DNA from: Nectonema munidae
Taxonomy: Eukaryota > Nematomorpha > Nectonematoida > Nectonematidae
Direction of reading: 5' to 3'
Assembly: GCA_030549495.1 (NCBI GenBank)
Contig: JAUIRK010000903.1
Span: forward strand, 372,001-436,000
Length of the DNA: 64,000 bases
Part shown: piece by piece, positions 46,270 to 58,030 of the stretch
Numbering within the stretch: position 1 is the first letter of the stretch
Layout of the letters: each line of letters begins with the position of its first letter
The notes under the pieces: model-generated
Seen by the model: the letters and a program-made list of their open reading frames with translations, nothing else
Told to the model about the DNA's origin: nothing
The model's database searches: none
Position numbers and translations under genes: made by a program

Positions 46270-48684
46270 CAGTGGTTCTCAACTCATTTTAGGCCGTGGA
46301 CCAGTATATAAATTAAAAAATATTGTGGACCATTTTATATCTGAGTAAGTGTAAATCAATTATAAATCAAAAAGCATTTTATAATGCGCAACGAATATCA
46401 CTTTCCACCGCAAGTCGATTCCTCTGTTTTGACCTAATGTGCAGCAAATTTGAAAAACAACTTTCGCACATGTAGGTTGATCAAAATGGTAGAAGATATT
46501 TGATAGCATGTGTTGACAAATTTGGGTAAATGCCAATCATAGTGGCCCAAAATCTTTCCATTGAAGACTTCTGATACACATCTTGAGACTCCAAATCATT
46601 TTTTAGTTCCAAGAACTCCTCTTGAAAATCTTGTGGAATGCTATCCACATTTGCTGTAAATGGATTCCTGATAAAACATAAATGGTTGTTTGTCATGTCC
46701 GCCTCGGTAAAATATCTGTGAAATTCATCTTGCAAATTTCATAAATGTTCGCAAATTTCTATTTGAATGTTTTTCTTTTTTCAAGCATAGAATCCAAGCA
46801 TGGGATTTGAATCTAGTTGTTATTTTCTACTCGCCCAATCCAGAGTAAAAATTTTTCAAGAAAAGCTTTGATGATGCCTTGGTGAGAAAACAAATTTGCA
46901 CCTTTTCCTAGCAGTTGGAGATTTATTTTGTTCAAAATTGCAAAAATATCAGTAAGATATGCAAGTTCTAGCTGAATTTTTTAACAAATCTGTTAAATCC
47001 TGTTTGCCTTGATACTGAAGGAATAAAACCAATTTTTCTCTTAATTCAAACACGCTCTTAAGCACGTTACCTGCTGACAGCCACCGTACAGATGTATGGA
47101 ATAGCAAAACTTCAAAGTCGGAACCCATGTCTTGACATAATTTTTTGAACAACCTGGTGTTAACTGCTGAAGATTTTACATAATTAACCACCTTTACCAG
47201 TCCTTTAAAAACATTATTTAAATGACCTGGTAGTGTTTTTGAAGCCAATGCCTCTCTGTGGATGAAGCAGTGAACGCCAATTACCAATGGAGCCTTTTGT
47301 TTCACTAATGCGTGGAAGCCTGATCTTGAACACCTAGCATAGAAGGTGCACCATCCGTGGTGGCACCAACCAACTTTCTCCATTCCAGACTGTTTGCTTG
47401 AAAAAAATTGTTTACAATTTCTATAATATCCTGAGCACGCGTGGTGGTATCAAGGGTCTTACAAAAAAGAAATTCTTCTTTGAAGTCTTTTTCAACCAAA
47501 TATCGCACAAACACCATTAGCTGAGAGGAAAGCGAAACATCAGTTGATTCATCCAACTGTATTGCAAACATTGGAGATTTGTTTACCTCGTTCACAACCT
47601 GTTGACAGATGTTTTGTGAGATTTCATTTATTCGTCTTGAAATAGTGTCATTAGATACAGATATATCATTAAGTTTACGTGCTGCGTCTTCGCCAACTAC
47701 TAGTCTGACCATTTCTTTTGCACAAGGTAAAACAAGCTGCTCAACAATCGTATGAGGTTTTTTGGCTTGTGCGACTTTGTATGCAACAATATAGGAAGCA
47801 CGTACCGCATTGGTGGTCTTTTCATGGAACTTACCTGAGGCATCAAGGCGTTGCCGCTTGAGTGAGACTAATTTCTCTTCAAAATATTTTTTATCCTTTT
47901 GCAACAAATTAGGATGACACTTTTCAAGATGTAGCTTAAGTTTAGCTGGCTTCAATCATTCATTTCCCAATACTTTATAACAAATAACACACTGTGGTAG
48001 CTCCATACCATTTTTTTCTTGAAAAGTGAAGCCAAATTTAATATAGTCTTCTGAATACTTGCGTTTAATACTCTTTACAGACATATTTCTTAAAAGTGCA
48101 ATAAAAAATTTAGTTTTAAGAAGAAGAACTTTATTAACATAAACATAAAATGAACAAATATATTGAAAGAATTTAAAAATGAAATTTATCTACAAATGAA
48201 CTTTATATGTTACATAGTATAAAGTTTGAATAAAAGTATATTTTATAATCTGCATAATTCTTATTTTCTACTTTGATACTGTTAGTAGCTTATTTTTTCC
48301 AGTTAGATTGGCATATCATGGCGTTAAGCGGTTCTTCGAGCCCTGTAGCATATACCCAACAGCTTTACCTTATTTTAATGCCCAAGCATTTACGCAGTTG
48401 GGGATTTCCCATGAACAATGTAAATCTGTGTACAAAATTGCAAAAAAATACAATGGTAAAAATATAATTTTAGACTTAATCGATTATACATGTTTGTTTA
48501 TCTCAAATTCGCATGGCATAAGTATGCATCTTCAATATTTCTTAAAAGTTTATGATTGGTCTCTAACCTTTAAGTGACGTTTTTGAATTTCATTCAAATT
48601 TTTATTCAATAAAGTTTTATTTTTTTTTAATTTTAAAATTACTGTAGACCACCAAAAAAAATATCAATTAGTTGAGAATCACTG
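46270..48684 (-). mobile_element. Complete-length hAT (ZBED5-like) transposon with perfect 8-bp TSD
   Basis: A 2415-bp element is bounded by TCTTAGAT on both sides (46262-46269, 48685-48692), with ends CAGTGGTTCTCAACTCATTT and, read inward from the right, CAGTGATTCTCAACTAATTG. The transposase lies on the minus strand from an ATG near 48084 (MSVKSIKRKYSEDYIKFGF) through CVICYKVLGNE, KLKLHLEKCHPNLL, FAIQLDESTDVSLSSQLMVF (first Asp), GATTDGAPSMLG (second Asp), HCFIHREALASKTLP and SMERFWATM to a C-terminal FSNLLHIRSKQRNRL. Breaks include a TGA after LGNE (about 47957), a frameshift near 47330, others near 46950 and 46740, and a late stop. The perfect duplication and few breaks mark a fairly young, inactive copy. 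Confidence 0.9.
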
Positions 48685-48692
48685 TCTTAGAT

Positions 48693-49225
48693 AATACAAA
48701 AAGAAATGGTGCAATTGAATTTATTATAAATCATAATACAATGAATGAAAAAAATGAAAACCATTATTAGATTTTTGCAAAACTCCCTGGCCAGAAAGAC
48801 ATGATGCATATCAACACTTCTACAATTTTTTTGTATATATCGTTGGAACTTTATAATTGATAGGTTATAAAATTCAGGTTGATATCGCAGTACACATTAT
48901 CACCTCTTTTCAATTTATTGTTGTCGTCATGATAATTTATCAATCATGTCTAATCTTTTCTCTATCACATTAGTAATATGTCTTAAAGAAAAATGTTCTT
49001 CATTCGCAATGATTTCAACTTCTTTATTGGATTTTGTGTGAAAGTATTTTATCAGTAAAAGATGTGAATCTAGAAAAGGCTATCAAAAAATACAAAGATT
49101 TGTTTTTTTTAGAATTATTTTCCATACCGTTGGAAAAATCATTTGGTGAGAATATCTTCAAATATGCGACTTGAATCTCCAGCACAAGCAATTAAGGAAT
49201 GCGACGCAGTATTTTCAAGCATATA
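48693..49225. other. AT-rich stretch, little recognised
   Basis: A short frame reading LESPAQAIKECDAVFS near 49160-49215 looks protein-like but is too short to assign. Confidence 0.35.
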
Positions 49226-50055
49226 GGTTGTTTTACATGTTATCGGAAAATTACCATTGGGAATATTACCCGTCGAAAAATTGCCATTGGCATGGAGAAA
49301 ATTCCCATGCGAAAAATTGCAATGCTTAAACCTGAACCTTTTTCTTTGTTAATTTTGAAAAACTTTACTGTAATATTGCATATAAAAATTTGAAACTCTA
49401 TTAATAAATTTATCGGAAATTCAACTAACAAAGAAATGAAATGAAATATATTGAAATGGAATATCATTTCAAATCTCAAGATTCCTCGATCTAACATTAT
49501 AATTCAGAGAAGAAACTTCCAAAAACATGACTTAAGAATACAGTTCAGAAAAAGAAATTTAACAGAAAATTTTATAATTTGAAGAGTAAAAGTCTCAAAT
49601 AAAAAAGTTTAGTATCTTAATGAAATAAGTTTGAAAGGGAGAAATTGCAAAAAATGTAGACAAAAAAGACAATTTATGTTTATCAATTCAAAACAAAAAC
49701 ATGTAATTTTTTGGAAGATTATCAGCAAAGAAGGAGTGAGTGAGGTTGGTTAGATACTTAGCTTCAATACTTCGAGGTCTCGGGTTCGATCCAGCATCAA
49801 ACTTTCTTTGCACATAGTTCGATACAAACAACGCAATTCTGCCTTCAAAATGAAAACACAAGTTACACCATCAAACAAATAAAATTGGATAAATTTTGTT
49901 AGTATTATTCAATAAACAAGTTTCAAATTTTTTATATGTAATATTATGCTAAAAATTTTCAAAATTAGCAAAGAAAAATGGTCAGGTTTCAGATTAAAGC
50001 AATCCACTGGTAATTTACCGATGGGCAATATTCCCACTGGCCATTATTCTAGCAC
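49226..50055. mobile_element. Element with tandem-repeat inverted ends
   Basis: The left end (GGTTGTTTTACATGTTATCG...) continues into repeats of a GAAAAATTGCCATTGG/GGGAATATTACCCGTC type to about 49320. The right end, read inward, is GGTGCTAGAATAATGGCCAG followed by TGGGAATATTGCCCATCGG, matching the left repeats in inverse. Length is about 830 bp. Flanking 9-mers AAGCATATA and AAAAAGACC do not match. The layout copies that of the MULE at 20863, but no transposase is present. It contains a tRNA-like sequence (49731-49806). Confidence 0.6.
49731..49806 (+). other. tRNA-like sequence, possible SINE head
   Basis: GGTTCGATCC at 49783-49792 is a consensus Pol III B box, preceded by GAGGTCTCGG (variable region and T-stem) and about 40 bases upstream by TTGGTTAGATACTTAGC, an A-box-like segment. 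Acceptor and anticodon stems do not pair well. A tRNA-derived SINE or a tRNA pseudogene is likely. Confidence 0.5.
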
Positions 50056-51849
50056 CAAAAAGACCTCGTTTGAGACGACATGATTTACACTGTGATCTGA
50101 GATAACTATCAGGCAGCTTTATTAAATTTTTCAGAAAAAAACCTCGCCATTTTTAATGCTGCATACGGGCAGTAAAATTTGGGGCATATAAAATTTGATT
50201 AGCTCTGAATTTGATTTGATACACAGGCATAGCCAGTTAGGGAGTCGTTACATTTTATTATAATAAAGTGAATTTTTATATTTGTTAATAATAAATTAAT
50301 TTTATAAGCAGGTGTGGTGAACCGGAACAATGGAACGAGATAATCATGGAGGACACAGAACTGGAGCCAAGCTTCATATTTAGTGGAGGTGGAATGGGAG
50401 CTACTAAAAACCATAATGGCTCCAGGTCTTAACCCTTTTCTAATTAATATTTAGCATCTCTCAATATCAAATCTCCCATAAACTTAACAAGAATGGTATC
50501 TAACTAGCAAACATTGCATAAAATTTGAAAAGTTACTTCTTCATCAACTATTTGACTAAAATTTATATAAAAAAACAACAATTATTATATATACAAATAT
50601 ATTCAACAAACAATTTCTATATTCATATACAACATTTAATATATTCATTACAACAAATTAATTATACAAAATTAATTAGATCAATCACTCAGTGGAGTCA
50701 CTTCAAGTCGGCAATCAATTTTAACAATCTCTTCTTATTACGAGAAAGATTTTCAGAAATCTTGATATTGAAAGCAAGCGCGCCAAATAGAGATAGAAAG
50801 TAGAAATTTAAAGTCAGAAGTATTCCCACTTTCTAAATTTATTATCAGTGTTCTGTGAAGAGCACTGGAGACAAGCTATACGTATACCCTTACGTGTAAT
50901 ACTTTTATAGTGGAATTATACTCATTTGGTTTGTAGCTTCTAAATTTTTTTACCCTAGAACTAAAAATTCCCCCAAAAGAGAGTCCCTCCGGGGTTGAAA
51001 ACGACTTTCTTAGAAGCTATACCATATTATCGCTAAATAGTTGTAAATATATCACACGCAGTAAATGCTTTGCTTCCAAATGAATTTAGTTTGGAACGAT
51101 TGCTTTCGCTTCTTCGTATTATTATTCATTCTATCATCTGAACTTCAATGAAAGATTTGGAAGAGCAAATTTTGTTCTTGAGAACAAATTCATTTTAATT
51201 AAATTTTTTGATCTGAGTTTAATTTTCACTTCGTTTTATATTCAGTGTAAATTTTATTTAAATTTAAATTTAGTTAAACTTGCATCAAATAAATGAAAAT
51301 TAAAAATTTTGCGAAACTGCACTTGTGATGATGTTTCATGGTAGCGGTCATGACAAATAAATTGATAAAATATGAAGCTGGAGCCACCAGTTAACTTATT
51401 TCAAGCGCTCTCCAGCCCTGATTATAAGTGCCAATCATGATTGAAAAATAGCTCCCAAACAAAACATTCATAATAAAAATAGAGATAAATAAATGATACA
51501 TAACATAATGATTTTTGCGTCAAGTGCTTGATAATAAAGTGGCTGTGGTGCGTGTAAGGGAAGACTGTTCAAAAGATGGAAAGATTGCAAAAAAGAATAT
51601 TATATTATTTTGCTTTTCTGTTTATACTTTGCTTTGATCCTTAAGACTCTGGTTCATTTATTTAGTTGTTTAGTTTGTTCAATAGTTATAGTTGGTTAAT
51701 TTGTTCAGTTAGTGAGTTAGTTAGTAGATTGTTATTTTCAGTTAGTTTTATTCAGCCTGTTGGTGAGCTAGTTAGTTGGTTTATTTGTTAATTTCCCAGC
51801 CCTCATTTTACTGCGTCAAAAAAACTTACTCTAAACAGTGTCACTCTGC
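50056..51849. other. Mostly unassigned AT-rich region
   Basis: A less AT-rich patch at 50305-50420 and another at 50940-51010 carry no recognised motif. Open frames at 50199-50414 (-) and 50525-50803 (+) have no recognisable similarity. A degenerate GTTAGTTA-type simple repeat lies at 51660-51790. Confidence 0.45.
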
Positions 51850-51853
51850 TTAA

Positions 51854-51982
51854 CCCAAATAAAACCAACGTCACCTATAGGTGACACCTTTTAAATAAAA
51901 TCGCCTGTGTTTATCAATGCCTTTTAATTCAAATCTTCTGCTTTACATAAGATATCGTCTTATTATACTGAACGTAAACGGA
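51854..51982. mobile_element. piggyBac-type MITE flanked by TTAA
   Basis: TTAA lies at 51850-51853 and 51983-51986. The interior starts CCCAAATAAAACC. Its right half (CAAATCTTCTGCTTTACATA, GATATCGTCTTATTATACTG) is shared with 42655-42774. From 51987 to 52489 nothing else is recognised. Confidence 0.65.
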
Positions 51983-52489
51983 TTAAGATGTTTATAAGTA
52001 AGTACAAATCTTAAAGAAGATCATGATATAAAAATATAAAAGCATGATATTACGAATGAATGAGAAAATAAAGATCTGCATTGGTGAATCAGAAGAGTTT
52101 ATAAAAGATATAATGAAGAAAAAAGTTCAAAAGGGAAAGTATTTACATTTAACTTAATTAAAAAAAGAATTTATTCTCTACAAAAAACTCACAAAAAGAA
52201 CAAAAATTTAGATTTGATATCTTTTAAAATTCATTTTTTATATATACCTAGCCTAGGATAAATATAATTTTCCGGAGACCCTGTTTCCCTAGGGATTAAA
52301 AAATTAGGGTGAACTCTTTAGTCATGTGTGGAAAATGTTTTTTCCTGTCATTAACTTTATCATTTGTTAGAAAAGACATCAGGAGTATACATCAGCTTGT
52401 TTCAAAGAGATACAAAAAAATATTTATTCTAAAATGATCACAAACTTTCTTAAACCTAAGAACTCTAAATCCTCATAAAAAATGGTAAA

Positions 52490-52611
52490 CCCTTTGAGGA
52501 CCAGAATCTTGAAGAATAATCGCCTGCTTTCTTTTTCCATTCATTTTTGTATGTTTTAAGCGGAAGATTATTATTTCTTGGTACACCGGTGTCACACTAA
52601 TCCTCAAAGGG
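52490..52611. mobile_element. piggyBac-type MITE with CCCTTTGAGGA ends
   Basis: A 122-bp element has perfect 11-bp inverted ends CCCTTTGAGGA/TCCTCAAAGGG. The right flank is TTAA (52612-52615); the left flank TAAA is one base off. CCC-starting ends with TTAA flanks are characteristic of piggyBac. Confidence 0.8.
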
Positions 52612-52689
52612 TTAACGAGTAAAATATTGAATTTTGGGAATCTTTTAAAAATCTATGTCCGGATAATACCGATTTAGATAAGGTGAAAA

Positions 52690-52925
52690 AAATTTAACCT
52701 TATATATGCTTTATAAAAATCCTATTTTGAATATTTAAAAACGCTTAACATTAGGCCAAGTTCAGTGCAGCGTTTTTGGCCAGTTATAGAAAATTTTTCC
52801 AAAATAATTTAAATAAAAAAACTAAATGATTTAAATTTAGAAATAAAGACTAATTTGAGCTCAAAAATAGCAAGTTTTGTTGATCAAGTTAGACCAAAAG
52901 TCATTGAAGAATTTGCTAAAAAAAA
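52690..52925. repeat. Unknown repeat family, copy C
   Basis: Collinear with copy A (36930-37260), sharing TATGCTTTATAAAAA, GCAGCGTTTTTGGCCAGTTA and AAAGTCATTGAAGAATT, with internal deletions. From 52926 to 53819 the sequence is AT-rich with nothing recognised. Confidence 0.7.
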
Positions 52926-53830
52926 ATGGGGTTGGAATATGAAAATTATAATTTTAATAGAGTAATTGTATTTTATAATAATTATTTTGATTTTATATCC
53001 AATTGTTAGAAAAGTCGACTGTAGTGTTTTAACAATTTTGTTATCAATGAATGTGATGTCTTTTTTTAAGATGATTACACGTTTTTTTCTAGTTATTTCT
53101 CTGAGGGTTTTTATATCTAAGTGTTAGAGTAGTCGACATAGGTGTTTTAGATTCATCAATAAAATTAAAAGTATGAAATAGAAAAATATTTCGGCCCATT
53201 GATGCTATAATCCTAAATTTCTGAACAGATACCTTTCTGAAATATGGCAACTCAGAATATATGTCTTAGAGCGCATAAATACCAAAATTTTACATCAATT
53301 CGAAAAAAAATTCTGCAAAGATCCTTTCTTCTCTAAAAAAAATTGAATGATCAAAAAAGTTTTTTGTAGTCAGATAACCTCAAGGATTAACGGGATTAAT
53401 TCAGAAAGCTCCATGCGAGGCCTAACGTAGTGCTTCTAGCTCAAAGTCATAAAGTTCTACTTCGCATCAGCTATATGGCATTTGCCTTACGTTGACAAAT
53501 GTTAAATTTAAGATGACAAGATAGAGTAAAAACAGCTACAATTTAATGTATCTCACGTCAATTATTATCTTTGAGAACGTGAAAGTTATGCGCATTTAAA
53601 TATTTCATTAGAATTAACTTCAAACTCTAGAAATAAGTTTGATCAAAGTACATTTGTAAAAAGTCGTACTTTAGAATTAAAAGCGTTAAACAAAAAAGTA
53701 GGATGAAAGAAATATGAAATGTGTATTATTCATTTAGCAACAATGTATTTGCTTATATCTAACAGATAAATACTTAAAGTAAATTAAGATAAAAGAAAAA
53801 GTAATCATCAATGTTTTTCCAAACTTATAG

Positions 53831-54300
53831 TATTCTATCTACAGAAAGAATGCTTTTGATAGGTATTTTTCACATGAGAAAATATTATTAATTTTTTAAG
53901 ATTTTTTACATTTTATCTCACAGATGCATTGTGACTAAACTTGTTATAAATGTAAAATGTCTAGTATTTGTTTCTTTTTCAAATTTTTTTTATAAAAAAT
54001 AAAATTGTTTTTATAATAATTTTTTATTAGTTTGGATAAATTATTTCACTTTTCTACCTAGAAAATTTAGGTGAATATATAATATCTCACAGATACATTC
54101 TTGAATAACATTGACATAAAAAAACTTATCATGGTAAATATTTTAAACTTATTCTATTCTATCTACAGAAACAATGCTTTTGATATTTGTTTTTTATTTT
54201 TTAGATTTTTTGAACATTTTATTTTTGTGACTAAGTTTATTTTAAATTTAAATGTCTAATATTTGCTTTTTACTAATTTTTTAACATTTTATAGTTATAA
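53831..54300. repeat. Diverged direct duplication, 324-bp period
   Basis: TATTCTATCTACAGAAAGAA at 53831 recurs as TATTCTATCTACAGAAACAA at 54155, and both are followed by matching GCTTTTGATA, ACATTTTAT, GTGACTAA and AAATGTCTA blocks. It lies directly upstream of the third piggyBac gene and may be its 5' end or a separate repeat. Confidence 0.7.
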
Positions 54301-54316
54301 TTCAATCTTACATAAA

Positions 54317-56058
54317 ATGGAAGAAAATATAGATAAATAAGTTTTTACACTACTTGTTCAAAATGAAAGTGAAAATGAAATAGAAGATTATTCTGAAACT
54401 GACTCAGAAGAAATAGATGACGTAGAAGTTCAAAGTAGTGATTCTAATAGTGAAACAGACCTAGAAAATTGTAGTTTTGATGAAGATTATGAAAATAAAC
54501 AAGAACAAAAAGATGTTTATGTTGGAAAAGATAAAAAACTATATGGGCGAAGAAATTTAAAAAACGTTGTAAGAGAATACCACACAATATTTTGATAAAT
54601 TTGAATTGTGTTCGTGGAATAGCAAAAAATGAAAAAAATGCTTTAGATATTTGGAGTTGTTTGATTGATATGGAAATATTGAATGAAATTGTTAAATATA
54701 CAAACTAATATATAGAAAGAAACTCTAAAAAAATTTTAAGAGAAAGAGATGCTAAGCTTACAGATCTAATTGAATTGAAAGCCTATATTGGACTTTTATA
54801 TCTTGCAGGCTTACTACACAGCAACAGGCAAAATCGTGAAGATATTTGGGCAACTGATGGAAATGGAATAGAAAAATTTAGATTAATTATGAGTTTGAAA
54901 CGTTTTCGATGTTTAATGCGGTTTATACGTTTTGATGACTATGATACTCGGCAAGAAAGAAAAAATGTCGATCGTTTAGCTCCAATCAGAAAGGTGTTTG
55001 AAAAGTTTGTGGAAAATTGTAAAAAATGTTTTTCACTTAGTGAAAATGTTACAATAGATGAAAAGCTTGACGGATTTAGAGAAAATTGTCAATTCCGACA
55101 ATATATTCCATCAAAGCCAAGAAAATATGGCATCAAAATATTTTGTTTAGCTGATGCAAAATTTTTTTATACTTATAATATGGAAGTGTATCTTGGTTCT
55201 CAGCCAGAAGGAAAATATAAAGTAAGCAATAAATCAAGTGATGTTGTCAAAAGGCTAAGCTCTTCAATATATAATACAGGTCGTAACATTACAGCGGATA
55301 ACTGGTTCACGGATTTTAAATTGTTTAATTTTTTAGTTGAAAAAAAGTTATCTCATGTTGGAACTATAAAAAAAAAATAAAGCTGAAATCCCTAAAGAAT
55401 TTGTTGCAACAAAAAAACGCGAAGAATTTTCAAGTTTATTTGGATTTCATCAAAACTGTTCAATGGTTTCATATGTACCAAAAAAATATAAAAATGTTAT
55501 TTTGGTTTCAAGTTTGCATAATGATGATGAAATTGATGAGGACTCTAAAAAAGAAATAAGCCCGAAGTTATTACGTTTTATAATAGAACAAAATCTGGTG
55601 TAGACGTCGTTGACAAGATGTGTGAAAGTTACAATGTAGCTAGAAACACAAAAAATGACAAATGGTTGTTTTTTTCAATTCTGAATATAAGTGGTATAAA
55701 TGCTCAAGTATTGAACATGTTTAAAAAATATCCTAGTAAAAAAAAGTTTTGGAAAACATTATCTGACCAGTTAGTCGAAGAGCACTTGAAAAGGAGAAGT
55801 GAATGCAAAAAAGGAATACCTTTCATTTTACAACAAAAACAACAAATTATTTGTAACTCACAAGCATCAAATTCTGTAAATTCAATTGAAGAATCCCATG
55901 TAAGTTGGCAGTCGAATAAGCAAAAAAGATGTTTGCCATGCACAAATTCAAAAAAGGCAAGACTGACAAAATATTATTGTTCTATTTGTAAAGTGCATTT
56001 GTGTTTGGAGCACGCCAAAGTCGTTTGTGAAACATGCTTGGTACAAAAAGCAACATAA
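54317..56058 (+). pseudogene. piggyBac transposase (copy 3), best preserved of the three
   Basis: The reading begins at ATG 54317 (MEENIDK, then a TAA), with an acidic Ser/Glu/Asp-rich N-terminus. The catalytic core follows: IELKAYIGLLYLAGLLHSNR (54770), LKRFRCLMRFIRFDDYDTRQ, VTIDEKLDGFR with the first Asp (55050), YIPSKPRKYGIKIFCLADAK, GRNITADNWFTDF with the second Asp (55280) and SHVGTIKK. A third-Asp VDVVDKM lies near 55600, then RNTKNDKWLFFSILN and a C-terminal Cys-rich domain (CLPCTN, YYCSICKVHLC, CETCL) ending at 56058. Breaks include the early stop, a stop near 54707 and frame changes near 54570, 55375 and 55560-55600. All three catalytic Asp are kept. TTAA-flanked ends were not identified. 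Confidence 0.88.
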
Positions 56059-56135
56059 ACGCTCTTTTTTCATTTGTTATATTTTATCAATAAATTTAAA
56101 TATTAATTAGTTTATTTGTAAGTATATTGTAAACT

Positions 56136-56330
56136 TTAACTAATCGAAATATTGTCTTTTGCTTGAGTCGCCACCAGCTTTTTCCAAAGGCTATGTCTAA
56201 CTACTTTTATCCCAAGCCTATCCTCAACAGCACAACTGAAATGAACGTGCTTTGGTGGAAGGAATAGCTTACATCGCATTTTGCTTAGTGAAAATAGTCC
56301 AGAATTCTTTCGAGGCGGCGGCACTTGAAA
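56136..56330. other. GC-richer patch, unidentified
   Basis: A 62-codon minus-strand frame with PPPRKNSGLFSLSKMRCKLF lies in sequence clearly less AT-rich than its flanks. I do not recognise it. It may be a fragment of a gene or retrotransposon. From 56331 to 57879 nothing else is recognised. Confidence 0.3.
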
Positions 56331-57879
56331 AAAATTTGGGCCTATAACGCATTTTGTTTTAAACTAATTTAATATTATTATTGTTAAAAAGAAAGAAAAA
56401 TATATAATATTCTTATAAAAAGAATAAAATATATGTGATTTGCATTTTAATAACTAATGTGAAGTTTTATTGGACAACACTTATGTAAGATATTCCGCCA
56501 GGAGCCAATTTTTAGATCATGATAATGAAGCCAGTGGCTATATCATGGCCCGCTAGTTATCGCTATTATTCTCCAAAATGCAACTAATAAGCAACATTAG
56601 TAAAATTATATTATAAATTGATCATATACGCATTGGCATAAAAATATGACAAGGGATCTAAAAAACTGTTTTGTGCAAAATATCTGATTTTGGGACCCCC
56701 TGCACACACACATATCATTTTTGCTACAAAAACAAAGAAATTTTGGGACTTTATTAATTTATTTTGATTAATACATCTTTTAATACGTTTGTTTTTTTTA
56801 AATCAAATGCCTTGCTGAAATGTTGCAAAACATTATCTAAAAGATATATGTATATCTCTTAGATACATTGCGACAAACCACGTTACAACTACCATTGCGC
56901 CTATTGGAGGGTTAAAGAAATCAATAATAATACTAGATAATTTTTTGGATTCACAACCATTGCATTGTGCAATGAAGGATAATAAAAGTTGAATGATAAG
57001 CCAATCAAAAATTGACATAATGACGTGAAAAAAGTGGATTTATATTTTAAAAAAATTGACCCATTTTATTCCATTATCACTTTTCCGAATTAATTATTAA
57101 TAATATTATTTTTAGACCCCATTAAATCTTTTAAAGTATTCTCTTTTGAAGGTGTAATTTCTGTAGACAAAAACTTAAAATAAAATTTTAAACTTTTTAT
57201 TTTTGTTCGCAATTTAGTAAAAACAAAAAAAAATTCAGAGCCAACAAAATAAATAAGTATCAATTTTTTGAAATTTATTTAAAAATGACAATATAGTCAT
57301 TGATAACAAAATCGATAAAAAAAAAACGAGTGTGAACTTTCCCAACACTCAGATTAATATTACTTTTAGAGATCATTTGACATATATTTTAGTTAAATTT
57401 ATGAGATAAAGTTTACTACTCAAAAACTCGAACATGTAGAAATTAGTGTAATTTTATATTTAGTCAGACTTGATTAGATAACGTTGAGCACTCCAATACT
57501 TTGTTATAATGAACTATAACTAGAGATCGATAGAAATCTATTTTTTAATCCATATTCAATATGGGCGGTCGCAAATATTTTTCATAGCACATAAGTATTA
57601 AGATACTTTTTCTGAGCAGCAGAAAGTATCCTCCATAGTGTAAAGCTTAAGGCATTAGATCCTACGAAAAGCTGGCAATAATTAAGTTATAGAAAATAAC
57701 CTAGGATACTTCTTTAATTGAGTACAACGGCACCCAATGAGTTAAAGCCAATTTTACTTTAAGGCAAACCTAATATCTACCATTATCCACAATATCACAA
57801 AGGGCTCATAACTTTTGAAAATATAAATAACTTTTATGAATAAAATTGAAATCATTTACCTATCTACTTATAAGTTATA

Positions 57880-58030
57880 TTAACAAAAATTTGAGTAGAA
57901 GTGTAAAAACATTGTCAACTATTTAAAGCAAACTTGATTAAAAAACTAAAACATTAAATAAAATTAATATCTCTGAATAAAGGTGGTAAAAATTTGAATT
58001 CTGCAATAAAGTGTTTGATTTTTAAATTAT
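57880..58030. repeat. Dispersed repeat, copy 2 (pairs with 9690-9840)
   Basis: This is the second copy of the repeat noted at 9690, with TATTAACAAAAATTTGAGTA and GTGTAAAAACATTG. The following region to 59590 is AT-rich; short near-duplicate blocks at 59110-59160 and 59260-59340 (GAGGTATATCAAATNTTACATCTA) form a small local direct repeat with about 175-bp spacing. Confidence 0.6.

Noticed and set aside
48273-48577. Plus-strand frames inside the 46270-48684 hAT as a separate gene
   Set aside because: They lie in the non-coding subterminal part of the element, overlap each other and show no motif.
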